From: Acidimicrobiales bacterium | GTDB lineage: Bacteria > Actinomycetota > Acidimicrobiia > Acidimicrobiales > VFJN01 | Direction of reading: 5' to 3' | Assembly: GCA_035316325.1 (NCBI GenBank) | Contig: DATHJB010000002.1 | Span: 1-36,199, forward strand | Length of the DNA: 36,199 nt | Shown: positions 22,805-31,299 of the stretch, one piece after another | Layout: each line of letters begins with the position of its first letter | Numbering within the stretch: position 1 is the first letter of the stretch | Program-made: the position numbers and the translations under genes | The notes under the pieces: generated by a model | Seen by the model: only the letters and a program-made list of their open reading frames with translations | Told to the model about the DNA's origin: nothing | Databases searched by the model: none

Positions 22805-23719
22805 ATGGCCGCCATCGATGTCGAGGGGCTCGTCGTCCGGTACGGGGACGTGGTGGCGGTGGACGAGCTGACGTTCGCAGCGGAGGCGGGGCAGGTCACC
22901 TGCATCCTGGGGCGCAACGGGGCCGGGAAGACCTCGACGATCGAAGCGCTGGAAGGGTTGCGGCGGCCGGCGGCCGGACGGCTCTCCGTGGTGGGCCTCG
23001 ACCCCCGGCGGGACCGGGCGAGCCTCACCGCCCGCATGGGCGTGATGCTGCAGGACGGCGGCATCCACCCGGCGGCGCGGGTGGGCGAGCTGGCCCGCCA
23101 CGCCGCGGCGCTGTACCCGACCCCGGTCGACCCCGACGGGCTGCTGCGCCGGCTGGAGCTGACGCCGCTGGCCCGGCGGACCTTCCGGCAGCTGTCGGGC
23201 GGCGAGCAGCGGCGCCTGGCCCTGGCGCTGGCGCTGATGGGGCGGCCCCAGGTGGTGTTCCTCGACGAGCCGACCGCGGGCGTCGACCCGGCGGGCCGCC
23301 AGCAGATCCGGGCCATCGTCGACGAGCTGCGGGGCAACGGCGTGACCGTGCTGCTGTCGACCCATGACCTCGACGAGGCCGAGCGCATGGCCGACCGGGT
23401 GGTGATCGTCGACCACGGACGCCTGCTGGCCGCGGGAACGTTGGAGGAGCTGCAGGTCGCCGCCGGCAACCAGGACGACGAGGTGCGGTTCCGGGCCCCC
23501 GCCGATCTCGACGTCGAGGCCCTCTCGACCCACCTCGACGGCATCCCGGTGACCGAGACCCGCCCCAACGAGTACCGGGTGGCCGCGGCGGCATCACCGC
23601 AGCTCGTCGCCCGGCTGACCGCCTGGCTGGCCGACCACGACGTCGCCCTGTCCGACCTCCAGACCGGCCGCCACTCCCTGGAGGACGTCTTCGTGCGGCT
23701 GACCGAGGACCCGAAGTGA
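22805..23719 (+). CDS. ABC-2-type exporter ATPase
   Basis: 304 aa ATPase of the DrrA/CcmA-like group. Walker A is GRNGAGKT (36-43), the Q-loop is VMLQDGGIHPAARV, the signature is LSGGEQ (130-135), Walker B is VVFLDEP (150-156), and the switch histidine is in STHDLDEAERMADRV. About 75 residues follow the ATPase core, as in drug and polysaccharide export ATPases (C-terminal LEDVFVRLTEDPK). It is coupled by a GTGA overlap to the membrane partner. Substrate unknown; members export antibiotics, lipids or lipid-linked glycans. Confidence 0.92.
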   Translation: MAAIDVEGLVVRYGDVVAVDELTFAAEAGQVTCILGRNGAGKTSTIEALEGLRRPAAGRLSVVGLDPRRDRASLTARMGVMLQDGGIHPAARVGELARHAAALYPTPVDPDGLLRRLELTPLARRTFRQLSGGEQRRLALALALMGRPQVVFLDEPTAGVDPAGRQQIRAIVDELRGNGVTVLLSTHDLDEAERMADRVVIVDHGRLLAAGTLEELQVAAGNQDDEVRFRAPADLDVEALSTHLDGIPVTETRPNEYRVAAAASPQLVARLTAWLADHDVALSDLQTGRHSLEDVFVRLTEDPK

Positions 23720-24444
23720 GGGCCCTCCTCGCCCAGCTGCGCCTCGAGCTGGCGCTCAGCCTGCGCAACGGGGAGTCGCTGCTGCTGACCCTGGGGATCC
23801 CGGTCGGCATCCTGGTGTTCTTCTCGGTGGTCGACGTGCTGCCCATCGACGGCGACGCGGTCGACTTCCTGGCGCCCGGGGTGCTGGCGATGGCGGTGCT
23901 GTCGACCGCCTTCGCCAACCTCGCCATCGCCACCGGCTTCGACCGCTCGTACGGCGTCCTCAAGCGCCTGGGCACCACGCCGCTGGGCCGGCCCCGCCTG
24001 GTCGCCGCCAAGGTGCTGGCGTCGCTGGCGATCCTCGGCGTGCAGGTGGTGGTGATCGTGGTGGCCGCGGTGGCGCTGGGCTGGCGGCCGGAGCTGTCGC
24101 CGCTCCCCGCTCTGGCCGCGGTGGTGCTCGCCACCGTCGCGTTCGTCGGCCTGGCGCTGCTGCTGGCCGGGCGGCTCCCGGCGCTGGTGAACCTGGCCGT
24201 CGCCAACGCCTCGTTCGTGGCGCTGCTGCTGTTCTCCGGGATGGTCTTCCCGTTGAGCGAGCTGCCCGGTGGCCTCCGGGGCGTCGCCCGGGCCCTGCCC
24301 TCCACGGCGCTGGCCGAGGCCCTGCACGGCGCCCTCACCGACGGGGTCGACGTGCCCGGCCGGGTGTGGCCGGTGCTGGTGGTGTGGGCCGTCGCCGCAT
24401 CCGCCCTGGCCGCCGCCTACTTCCGCTGGGAGCCCGACCGCTAG
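23716..24444 (+). CDS. ABC-2-type exporter permease
   Basis: 242 aa membrane partner of the ATPase just upstream, with about six membrane segments. ABC-2 features include FLAPGVLAMAVLSTAFANLAIATGFDRSYGVLKRLGTTPLGRPRLVAAKVLA (the coupling loop region) and the FSGMVFPLSELPGGLRGVARALPSTALAEALHGAL segment near the C terminus. Start GTG 23716 overlaps the stop codon of the ATPase gene. Confidence 0.9.
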   Translation: MRALLAQLRLELALSLRNGESLLLTLGIPVGILVFFSVVDVLPIDGDAVDFLAPGVLAMAVLSTAFANLAIATGFDRSYGVLKRLGTTPLGRPRLVAAKVLASLAILGVQVVVIVVAAVALGWRPELSPLPALAAVVLATVAFVGLALLLAGRLPALVNLAVANASFVALLLFSGMVFPLSELPGGLRGVARALPSTALAEALHGALTDGVDVPGRVWPVLVVWAVAASALAAAYFRWEPDR

Positions 24445-24466
24445 CCGGATCAGTCAGGCCGGGTGC

Positions 24467-24472
24467 GAGAAT
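24467..24472 (+). promoter_or_regulatory. possible -10 box GAGAAT before the bPH2 pair
   Basis: GAGAAT, preceded by TGC as in an extended -10, ends 6 nt before the GTG at 24479 in a 34-nt gap. Confidence 0.35.
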
Positions 24473-24478
24473 GCCCGG

Positions 24479-24940
24479 GTGACCGACGGTGTGGGCAGCC
24501 CCCTCGACCCCCGGGCGCGGGGCTTGTGGGCCGGGATGGCCGGCGCCACGGCCGCGGTCCTCGGCGTGGCCGCGACGATCGCCCTCCTGGTGCTCGGCGG
24601 TCCCTGGTGGCTCGCCCTGCTGGCGACCGCCGTGGTCGTGCCGGTCGCGGTCGTGGTGGCCCGCCTCGAGTGGGCCAGCTGGCGCTGGCACGACGGGCCG
24701 CTGGCGCTCGAGCTGCGCCACGGCGTGGTCTTCACCGAGGCCACCTACATCCCGTACCGGCGGATCCAGCAGATCGACCTGGAGCGCGGACCGCTCGACC
24801 GGACCTTCGGGCTCACCCAGCTGGTGGTGCACACCGCGTCGGCGACCACCGACGCCCACATCCCCGGGCTGCACGCCGACGACGCCGCCCGCCTCCGCCA
24901 GCACCTCCTGGAACGGGCCGGTGTCGACGACACCGTCTGA
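24479..24940 (+). CDS. bPH2 (DUF304) membrane protein, small subunit (YdbS-like)
   Basis: 153 aa. Two membrane helices (about 15-58, GLWAGMAGATAAVLGVAATIALLVL and WWLALLATAVVVPVAVVVARL) are followed by one bacterial PH-like domain: WHDGPLALELRHGVVFTEATYIPYRRIQQIDLERGPLDRTFGLTQLVVHTAS. The YIPYRRIQQID...RTFGLTQL core is the DUF304 signature. It forms a conserved pair with the next gene, as in Bacillus YdbS-YdbT. These are thought to act at the membrane but have no settled function. Confidence 0.85.
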   Translation: MTDGVGSPLDPRARGLWAGMAGATAAVLGVAATIALLVLGGPWWLALLATAVVVPVAVVVARLEWASWRWHDGPLALELRHGVVFTEATYIPYRRIQQIDLERGPLDRTFGLTQLVVHTASATTDAHIPGLHADDAARLRQHLLERAGVDDTV

Positions 24941-26426
24941 CCCCCCGGCACCCCCGGCGCCATCCGCCCTGCCGACGGGCTACGCGCAGGAAGCGCCGCC
25001 GCCCCTGGGGACGGCCCGCCGCACCAGCCCCCTCACCGTCGGCATCGAGCTGGCGGCGCTGGTCGGGTCGGTCCTGTTCGAGCTGCTGACCCGCCGGCTG
25101 GGCCCCGAGACGCCGAGCAGCCCGTTCGACCCCGGCATGGCCACGATCCCGCTGCTGCTGCTCGGTCCCCGGGTGCTGCGCTGGTGGTTCCGCACCTACA
25201 CGCTGACCGACACCCACATGGAGCTGAACGAGGGCGTCCTCCAGCGCCGCCACCGGGTGGTCCCGTACAGCCGGGTGCAGCAGGTGGACCTGCGCCGGCA
25301 CCTGCTGGCCCAGATGTTCGGCCTCGGGGCGCTGCACATCGAGACCGCGGGCGAGGGCGGGGCGAGCGCGGTGTCGCTGTCGCTCCTCCGGATGGACGAC
25401 GCCGCCTCGGTGCGGCGCTTCGTGCTCGACCGCCGCGACCACACGTCCGGTGCCGGCGCGTCGATCGACGGCGACGGCGGCGGCGAACGGGCGCCCGTGC
25501 TCACCTACGAGCTGGCCCGCATGTCGGTGAGTGACCTGCTGCTCTCCGCCCTCACCCAGGGGCCCGGCATGCTGACGACGCTGCTCCTGGCCGCTGCCTT
25601 CCCGTGGCTGCTGGGGGCGGCCGTCAGCGAAGAGCCGACCCTGGCCGGGGCGGTGGTCGCCGTCGGGCTGGGCCTGGGGCTCGTGGCGACGGTGGTCCAC
25701 GCCGTCGGCCGGCTGCTGGGCGACTGGGGCTGGGTCCTGACCCACCGGGGCGACGACCTGCACCTGCGCGCCGGCTCGTTCAGCGTGCGCGAGCAGTCGG
25801 TGCCGCGGCGGCGGGTGCAGCGGGTGACGATCGTCGACAACCCGCTCCGCCGGATGTTCGGCTTCACCTCGGTGGTGCTGCACACGGCCGTGCCGGCGGG
25901 CACGCAGCAGGGCGTGTCGCCCCTGGTGGAGGTGCCGCTGCTGCGGCGCGGCCAGGTGGACGACTTCCTGGTGCGGGTGATGGGCCCGGACTGGACGGTG
26001 CCCGCCCTGGAGCCCCGACGTCCCGCGGCGGCGCGGCGCAGCGTGATGCGACGGCTTCTCCTGTTGCTGCCCGGCGCGGTGGGCCCGGGCCTGGTGTTCG
26101 GCGGCGTCGCCTGGGTGACCGTGGTCGTGGCACTGGGCGCCGTGCCCTGGGGCCGGGCCGCGCACCGGAGGGCGGGCCACGCCGTGGCCGGAGGGCGGGT
26201 GGCGCTGGCCGCCGGCGTGCTCACCCACCGGGTCGACCTGGTGCCGCTCGACCGCATCCAGAGCGCCCGCACCCGCTCGTCGCCGGCCCAGCGCCGGTTG
26301 GACCTGGCCACGTTCCACGTCGACGTCGCCGGCTCGACGTGGGTGGGCTCCCTCACCCGCTCCCCGAGCCTGTTCGACATGGACGCGGCCACCGCCGCCG
26401 AGCTCCGTCGCACCCTGCCGACATGA
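24921..26426 (+). CDS. bPH2 (DUF304) membrane protein, large subunit (YdbT-like)
   Basis: 501 aa with three DUF304 PH-like domains alternating with membrane helix pairs. Domain cores: VVPYSRVQQVDLRRHLLAQMFGLGALHI (about residues 113-140), QSVPRRRVQRVTIVDNPLRRMFGFTSVVLH (about 293-322), and LVPLDRIQSARTRSSPAQRRLDLATFHV (about 440-467). Membrane pairs precede each. A Pro-rich N-terminal segment leads in. It starts within the preceding gene (20-bp overlap, GTG 24921) without a ribosome binding site, so translation is probably coupled. The exact start is the least certain part. Likely forms a complex with the small bPH2 protein. Confidence 0.82.
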   Translation: MSTTPSDPPAPPAPSALPTGYAQEAPPPLGTARRTSPLTVGIELAALVGSVLFELLTRRLGPETPSSPFDPGMATIPLLLLGPRVLRWWFRTYTLTDTHMELNEGVLQRRHRVVPYSRVQQVDLRRHLLAQMFGLGALHIETAGEGGASAVSLSLLRMDDAASVRRFVLDRRDHTSGAGASIDGDGGGERAPVLTYELARMSVSDLLLSALTQGPGMLTTLLLAAAFPWLLGAAVSEEPTLAGAVVAVGLGLGLVATVVHAVGRLLGDWGWVLTHRGDDLHLRAGSFSVREQSVPRRRVQRVTIVDNPLRRMFGFTSVVLHTAVPAGTQQGVSPLVEVPLLRRGQVDDFLVRVMGPDWTVPALEPRRPAAARRSVMRRLLLLLPGAVGPGLVFGGVAWVTVVVALGAVPWGRAAHRRAGHAVAGGRVALAAGVLTHRVDLVPLDRIQSARTRSSPAQRRLDLATFHVDVAGSTWVGSLTRSPSLFDMDAATAAELRRTLPT

Positions 26427-27118
26427 CCGACGGCTGGGGCCCGGACGACGCGCCGCGCCTCCACCCGCTGACCTACCCGGGCCGCTGGCCGGAGCACTCC
26501 GTCCTCCTGACCCACGCGTCGCACCACCGCCTCGACCCCGCGTCGCTCGACGAGGCACTCGCCGACCGGACGCCGGTCCTCGCCGTCGGGTCGAACGCCT
26601 CGCCGGCTCAGCTCCGGTACAAGTACGCCGACGCCGACCCGCCGTGGGAGATGCCGCTGGTCCTTGCCGACGTCGAGGGCCTGGCCCCGGGCTTCACCGC
26701 CCTGGTCACCTCGGCCGGCTACGTGCCGGCGACGCCCGTCCTCGGCTCCCACCTGCGGTCACGGCTGTTCGTGCAGTGGCTCGACGACCCGCAGCTCGCC
26801 CTGCTCGACGCGACCGAGCCCGGCTACCGGCGCACGCCCGTCGACGCTCGCATCACGCTGCCGTCGGGCCGGGTGCTCGACGACTGCGACGCCTACGTCG
26901 CCGACCGCGGTGTCCTGGTCGACGCCGAGGGCGCACCGCGCTGGCTGTGCGACCAGCGCAGCCTGCTGACACAGCTCCTCCGCGAGTCGGAGCGCCTGCG
27001 GGCGGTCATGGGCGACACGCCCGACGAGTGGATCGAGCGGAGCCGCCGGCGCGAGGCCCGCCGCGCCGCCGACGAGATCCTGGTGGCCGAGGGCTGGGTG
27101 CGGAACGGCCCTCTCTAG
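26423..27118 (+). CDS. protein with gamma-glutamylcyclotransferase-like motifs
   Basis: 231 aa. The core VLAVGSNASPAQLRYKYAD resembles the YGSN glycine-rich loop of the GGCT/AIG2 fold, followed by LFVQWLDDPQLALLDATEPGYRRTPVDARITLPSGRVLDDCDAYVADRG, the pattern of strands around a YxR segment in that family. About 45 residues precede the fold and a helical tail (RSRRREARRAADEILVAEGW) follows. The usual YGSN tyrosine is replaced by Val (VGSN), so activity toward gamma-glutamyl substrates is uncertain. ATG 26423 overlaps the stop codon of the bPH2 gene (ATGA). Its stop TAG shares the CTAG palindrome with the stop of the convergent oxidase subunit gene. Confidence 0.7.
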   Translation: MTDGWGPDDAPRLHPLTYPGRWPEHSVLLTHASHHRLDPASLDEALADRTPVLAVGSNASPAQLRYKYADADPPWEMPLVLADVEGLAPGFTALVTSAGYVPATPVLGSHLRSRLFVQWLDDPQLALLDATEPGYRRTPVDARITLPSGRVLDDCDAYVADRGVLVDAEGAPRWLCDQRSLLTQLLRESERLRAVMGDTPDEWIERSRRREARRAADEILVAEGWVRNGPL

Positions 27119-27480
27119 GCGTCGGCGAAGAGCTGCATCGACGTCATCGCCGCCATGAAGACGCCGACCGCCAGCAGCAGCCCGAACACGAAGATCCGTC
27201 GGAAGATCGGGTTGTCGTACTTCAGGTGCATGAAGTAGGCGCACACGATCGCGAACTTGAGGATCATCATCGGGAACAGCGTGGCGATGAGCACGCCGGT
27301 GCCGGCGTCGTCGAAGAAGTCGTCGAAGACGTAGGTGCCCACCTCGAGCGCGGTGATGATCGCCAGGATGATGGCGATCACGATGTAGTTGCGGTCGCTC
27401 GGGTGGGCGTGCTCGTGCGTCTCGTGGTGGGGCTCGACCGGCGTTCCGGTGTGGGTGTGCAGGTCGGTGCTGGCGCTCAT
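27115..27480 (-). CDS. cytochrome c oxidase subunit IV-type protein
   Basis: 121 aa membrane subunit with three helices (about 31-52, 62-83 and 90-113) in the prokaryotic COX4 pattern: RNYIVIAIILAIITALEVGTYV, VLIATLFPMMILKFAIVCAYFMHLKYD and FRRIFVFGLLLAVGVFMAAMTS. The KFAIVCAYFMHLKYD segment is the family hallmark. The N terminus is unusually histidine-rich (eight His within the first 26 residues). It is the last gene of the oxidase operon, with GGAGG 8 nt before the ATG and 13 nt after ctaE. Confidence 0.9.
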   Translation of the reverse strand: MSASTDLHTHTGTPVEPHHETHEHAHPSDRNYIVIAIILAIITALEVGTYVFDDFFDDAGTGVLIATLFPMMILKFAIVCAYFMHLKYDNPIFRRIFVFGLLLAVGVFMAAMTSMQLFADA

Positions 27481-27493
27481 CTGTTCGCCTCCG

Positions 27494-28111
27494 TCACGGG
27501 ATCAGGTAGACGATCGTGAAGATCAGGATCCACACGATGTCGACGAAGTGCCAATACAAGCCGAAGATCTCGACGGTCTCGGCTTTGTCGGGCCCGAGGT
27601 TGCCCCGCAGCGACATCACCACCAGCGACATCAGGAACATGATGCCGATGCTGACGTGCACACCGTGGAAGCCGGTGAGGGTGTAGAAGGCCGAGCCGAA
27701 GAGGTTGGTGGTGAAGCCCAGGCCCTCGTTCTGGAAGGCCGTGAACTCGTAGACCTGGCCGCCGATGAACGTGGCGCCCAGCAGCGCGGTGGTGGTCAGG
27801 AAGCCCCGGCAGCGACGGACGTCGCCCCGGTGGATCGCCCCGACGGCCAGCGCCATCGTCAGCGAGCTCATCAGCAGCACGAAGCTCGACACCGACGTGA
27901 ACGGGATGTCGTACACGTTGGACGGGTCGCGCAGCTCCATCGGCCCGCTGATGCTGCGGTGCCGCAGCAGCAGGTAGGTGGAGATCAGGGCCCCGAACAG
28001 CAGGCAGTCGGAGCCGAGGAACACCCACATGGCCAGCTTCTCGTTGGAGATGCCGGTCGACGTGGCGTGCGCGTCATGCGTGTCGTGCGTGTCGACGGCG
28101 ACGTCACTCAT
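27494..28111 (-). CDS. ctaE: cytochrome c oxidase subunit III
   Basis: 205 aa, five predicted membrane helices, the short form of subunit III. Family segments: NEKLAMWVFLGSDCLLFGALISTYLL (with D where many have the conserved Glu), GFLTTTALLGATFIGGQVYEFTAF, LTGFHGVHVSIGIMFLMSLVVMS with the HGxHV motif, and GLYWHFVDIVWILIFTIVYLIP. The N-terminal tail DTHDTHDAH carries three His. A GGAGGAAGGG ribosome binding site precedes ATG 28111, which lies inside the 3' end of ctaD by 8 nt. Confidence 0.95.
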   Translation of the reverse strand: MSDVAVDTHDTHDAHATSTGISNEKLAMWVFLGSDCLLFGALISTYLLLRHRSISGPMELRDPSNVYDIPFTSVSSFVLLMSSLTMALAVGAIHRGDVRRCRGFLTTTALLGATFIGGQVYEFTAFQNEGLGFTTNLFGSAFYTLTGFHGVHVSIGIMFLMSLVVMSLRGNLGPDKAETVEIFGLYWHFVDIVWILIFTIVYLIP

Positions 28112-30137
28112 CGTTGATCCCTTCCTCCGAGCCGGCCGTGACAGCCGCAGGCTCGTCGTCGCCAGGCTCGTCGTCGCTGTGGTCGTCGTCGTCGCCGTGG
28201 TCGTCGTGCCCGTGCGCCGCTTCCGGGTCGTCGGCGGGCTCCAGGCCCCAGGCGAAGGCCGCCAGCAGGACCACCGCGCCGCCCAGGATGGCAAAGCCGA
28301 GGTGGAACATCAGGCCGTAGCCGATGAGCGGCAGGCCGGCAGCCATCACGATGGGCCAGTACGACGGCGACGGCAGGTGCACGTCGGTGGCGTCGCCCTT
28401 CTGGGCGACCTCCTCCGAGCTCTTCACCCGCACGACCTTGCCGGTCTCGTCCTCGGCGTACTTGCGGTGCCAGAACTCGTCGAGGTGCGACACGGTGGGC
28501 GAGGCGTCGAAGTTGTGGGCCGGGGTGGGCGACGCCGTCATCCACTCGAGGCTCCGGGCGTCCCACGGGTCGGGCCCGGGGTTCACCGGATCGGCCTTGT
28601 GCTTCCGCCAGCTCTTGACGATGTTGGCGAAGAACACCAGGAACGCCACGGCGATGATGAACGCGCCGACGGTCGCAACCTGGTTCCAGAACTCGAAGCC
28701 GTAGCCCTCCTTGTAGGAGTGCTGGCGGCGGGGCATGCCCTGCAGGCCCAGGATGTGCATGGGGCCGAACGTCAGGTTGAACCCGATCAGCGTCAGCCAG
28801 AAGTGGAACTTGCCCCACTTGTCGTCGAGCAGCCAGCCGAACACCTTGGGCCACCAGAAGTAGAAGCCACCCAGGAAGGCGAACAGCGCGCCGCCGAAGA
28901 TCACGTAGTGGAAGTGGGCGACGATGTAATAGGTGTCGGTCTGTTGGGTGTCGGCCGGGGCGACGGCGTGCGTCACGCCCGACAGGCCGCCGATGGTGAA
29001 CATCGTGACCAGGCCGATGGCGAACAGCATCGGCGTGGAGAAGCGGATCTTGCCGCCCCACATGGTCGCCAGCCAGTTGAGGATCTTCACGCCGGTCGGC
29101 ACGGCGATGAACATCGTCGACATCGAGAACGCGGCCACCGAGATCGGCCCCATGCCGGAGGCGAACATGTGGTGGGCCCACACGCCCCAGCCCATGAAGC
29201 CGATGGCGATGCCCGAGAACACCATGAACGGATAGCCGAAGATCGGCTTGCGGGAGAACACCGGGATGATCTCCGACACCACGCCGAACGCCGGCAGCAC
29301 CAGGATGTAGACCTCCGGGTGCCCGAAGATCCAGAACAGGTGCTCCCACAACAGCGGGTCCGCGCCCGCGGCCACGTTGAAGAAGTTGGCGTCGAACGTG
29401 CGGTCGAGCGTCAGCAGCACCAGCGCCACCGAGATGACCGGGATCGCGAACACCAGCAGCAGCTGGGTCACGAACGACATCCACGTGAACACCGGCATCT
29501 TCATCAGCGACATACCGGGCGCCCGCAGGTTGAGCACGGTGACGATCAGGTTGATCGCACCGACCAGCGAGGCGATGCCGGTGATCTGCAGGCCGAGGGC
29601 GTAGAAGTCCATGCCGTGGCCCGGTGAGAACGTGACGCTGGTGTTGGGGGCGTAGGCGAACCAACCCCCGTCGGCACCGCCGCCCAGGAACCACGACGTG
29701 TTGAGGAAGAGCCCGCCGAACAGGAACGTCCAGAAGCTGAAGGCGTTCAGCCGAGGGAACGCCACGTCCCGCGCCCCGATCTGCAGGGGCATCAGGTAGT
29801 TCATGAACGCCGCACCCAGCGGCATGACGACGAGGAAGATCATCGTCACGCCGTGCATGGTGAACACCTGGTTGTACAGGTCGGCGGAGTAGAGCTTGCT
29901 GTCCGGAGCGGTGAGCTGCACCCGGATCATCAGCGCCTCGAGCCCGCCCAGCATGAGGAACACCAGGGCCGCGGCCCCGTACATGATGCCGATCCGCTTG
30001 TGATCGACGGAGGTGAGCCAGCTCTTCCAACCGGTGGTGGCCGTCGGCCGGGTGAACACGCCCATGGGGCGCTCGGTCACCTGCGGGCCGGAGGGAAGCT
30101 GCAGGGCGGGGGTTGCGGGTCGTTCGACGATCGCCAT
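28104..30137 (-). CDS. ctaD: cytochrome c oxidase subunit I with C-terminal extension
   Basis: 677 aa, the catalytic subunit of an aa3/caa3 oxidase. All metal ligands are present: H95 and H410 for heme a, H408 for heme a3, H273, H322 and H323 for CuB, and Y277 for the His-Tyr crosslink (GHPEVY). E275 (D-channel glutamate) and K351 (K-channel lysine in TGVKILNWL) are also intact. After the usual end (PWDARSLEWMTASPTPAHNFD) about 120 more residues add two hydrophobic segments (SYWPIVMAAGLPLIGYGLMF and FAILGGAVVLLAAFAWGL), like the small CtaF/subunit IV of actinobacteria, and an Asp/His tail. AGGAG precedes the ATG. Confidence 0.97.
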   Translation of the reverse strand: MAIVERPATPALQLPSGPQVTERPMGVFTRPTATTGWKSWLTSVDHKRIGIMYGAAALVFLMLGGLEALMIRVQLTAPDSKLYSADLYNQVFTMHGVTMIFLVVMPLGAAFMNYLMPLQIGARDVAFPRLNAFSFWTFLFGGLFLNTSWFLGGGADGGWFAYAPNTSVTFSPGHGMDFYALGLQITGIASLVGAINLIVTVLNLRAPGMSLMKMPVFTWMSFVTQLLLVFAIPVISVALVLLTLDRTFDANFFNVAAGADPLLWEHLFWIFGHPEVYILVLPAFGVVSEIIPVFSRKPIFGYPFMVFSGIAIGFMGWGVWAHHMFASGMGPISVAAFSMSTMFIAVPTGVKILNWLATMWGGKIRFSTPMLFAIGLVTMFTIGGLSGVTHAVAPADTQQTDTYYIVAHFHYVIFGGALFAFLGGFYFWWPKVFGWLLDDKWGKFHFWLTLIGFNLTFGPMHILGLQGMPRRQHSYKEGYGFEFWNQVATVGAFIIAVAFLVFFANIVKSWRKHKADPVNPGPDPWDARSLEWMTASPTPAHNFDASPTVSHLDEFWHRKYAEDETGKVVRVKSSEEVAQKGDATDVHLPSPSYWPIVMAAGLPLIGYGLMFHLGFAILGGAVVLLAAFAWGLEPADDPEAAHGHDDHGDDDDHSDDEPGDDEPAAVTAGSEEGINDE

Positions 30138-30147
30138 CGCAATGCTC

Positions 30148-31299
30148 CTAGTCGAGCGTCTCGAAGAAGGCGACCAGCTGGTCGATCTGTTCTTCGGTCA
30201 GGTTCAGGTCGGGCATGCCGCGGCCGACGTCGGTGGTCTCGGGGTCGGCCGGCGCCATCGGCTTCTCCTCCGGCGGGTTGCGGAGCCAGGCCTCGAGGTC
30301 TTCCTTGTTCATCGTCCCGCCGATCTCGTCCCACTGGACGACGCCGGCCGGGTCGTCGGTCTCCCACAGGTCGAAGATCGCCCCGGCGAAGGCGCCGCGG
30401 GTGGCGAAGTGGGTGAGGTCGGGAGCGGGGCCCGAGACGAGGTCGTTGCCGCTGCCGGCCTCCTCGAACTCGTCGTCGTTGATGCCCCGGGCCAGGTGGC
30501 AGCGCGAGCAGGTGCCGGTGAACAGCTCGGCTCCGGCAGCCGCGTCGGGGTCGGTGGGCACCTGGGCGTCTTCGACCTGGTTGGCCACCCAGGCGTCGTA
30601 GTCGACCTGGTCGAGGGCGACGAGGCGCTGGCGCATGTAGGCGTGGGACAGGCCGCAGTACTCGGTGCACTGGCCGACGAACGTGCCGGCGTCGTCGGAC
30701 TCGACGGTCAGCTGGTGGGTGCGGCCCGGCACCGCGTCCTTCTTCCCGTTGAGCTTGGGGATCCAGAAGGAGTGGATGACGTCGCGCGACTTGATCTCCA
30801 GCTTCACCGCGGTGCCGGCCGGGATGACCAGGTCGTTGGCGGTGACGAAGTCGACCTCGTCGTCGGCGTCGGTGTCGTACTGGTACTCCCACCACCACTG
30901 CTGGCCGACCACCGTGACCGACATGGTGGCCTCGTCGGCGGCGGCGTCGACGTCGAACAGCGTGGCGACGGTGGCCACCCCGACGACGGCCAGGAGCACC
31001 GCGGGGGCGATCGTCCAGGCGATCTCCAGCTTGAAGTTGCCGTGGGTCTGCGGCGGCAGCGCCTCGGGGTCGTCGTCCTTGCGCAGGCGGAACTTCCGCA
31101 CCAGCAGCACCGTGCCGACCTCGACCAGCACGAACACGACGCCGGCGATGATGAACACCGGGTTCACGAGGTTGTCGATCGTGCGGGCGATGGGCCCCTC
31201 GGGCTCCAGCGTGTCCTGTGGCGCGTCCGACGCGCAGGCACTGAGCAGCAGCGCGAGCGACGCGAACGGCGTCGTGCGGAGGATCTTCCGGAGGGTCAT
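30148..31299 (-). CDS. ctaC: cytochrome c oxidase subunit II with fused cytochrome c (caa3 type)
   Basis: 383 aa lipoprotein that accepts electrons and passes them to subunit I. The N terminus has a lipobox (LLLSAC, C22). Two membrane helices follow (near 47-66 and 95-115). The cupredoxin domain has a complete CuA site: H176, C211, E213, C215, H219 and M222 (CTEYCGLSHAYM), and the aromatic patch QQWWWEYQY. A class I cytochrome c domain follows with CSRCH (264-268) and a probable distal ligand M362 in GRGMPDL. The ATG overlaps the stop codon of the preceding membrane-protein gene (ATGA), 10 nt before ctaD. Confidence 0.97.
   Translation of the reverse strand: MTLRKILRTTPFASLALLLSACASDAPQDTLEPEGPIARTIDNLVNPVFIIAGVVFVLVEVGTVLLVRKFRLRKDDDPEALPPQTHGNFKLEIAWTIAPAVLLAVVGVATVATLFDVDAAADEATMSVTVVGQQWWWEYQYDTDADDEVDFVTANDLVIPAGTAVKLEIKSRDVIHSFWIPKLNGKKDAVPGRTHQLTVESDDAGTFVGQCTEYCGLSHAYMRQRLVALDQVDYDAWVANQVEDAQVPTDPDAAAGAELFTGTCSRCHLARGINDDEFEEAGSGNDLVSGPAPDLTHFATRGAFAGAIFDLWETDDPAGVVQWDEIGGTMNKEDLEAWLRNPPEEKPMAPADPETTDVGRGMPDLNLTEEQIDQLVAFFETLD

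Noticed and set aside
28108-30030. Open frame of 640 codons on the minus strand overlapping ctaD
   Set aside because: Frame-shifted shadow of ctaD with Arg/His-rich low-complexity translation; ctaD itself has every metal ligand.
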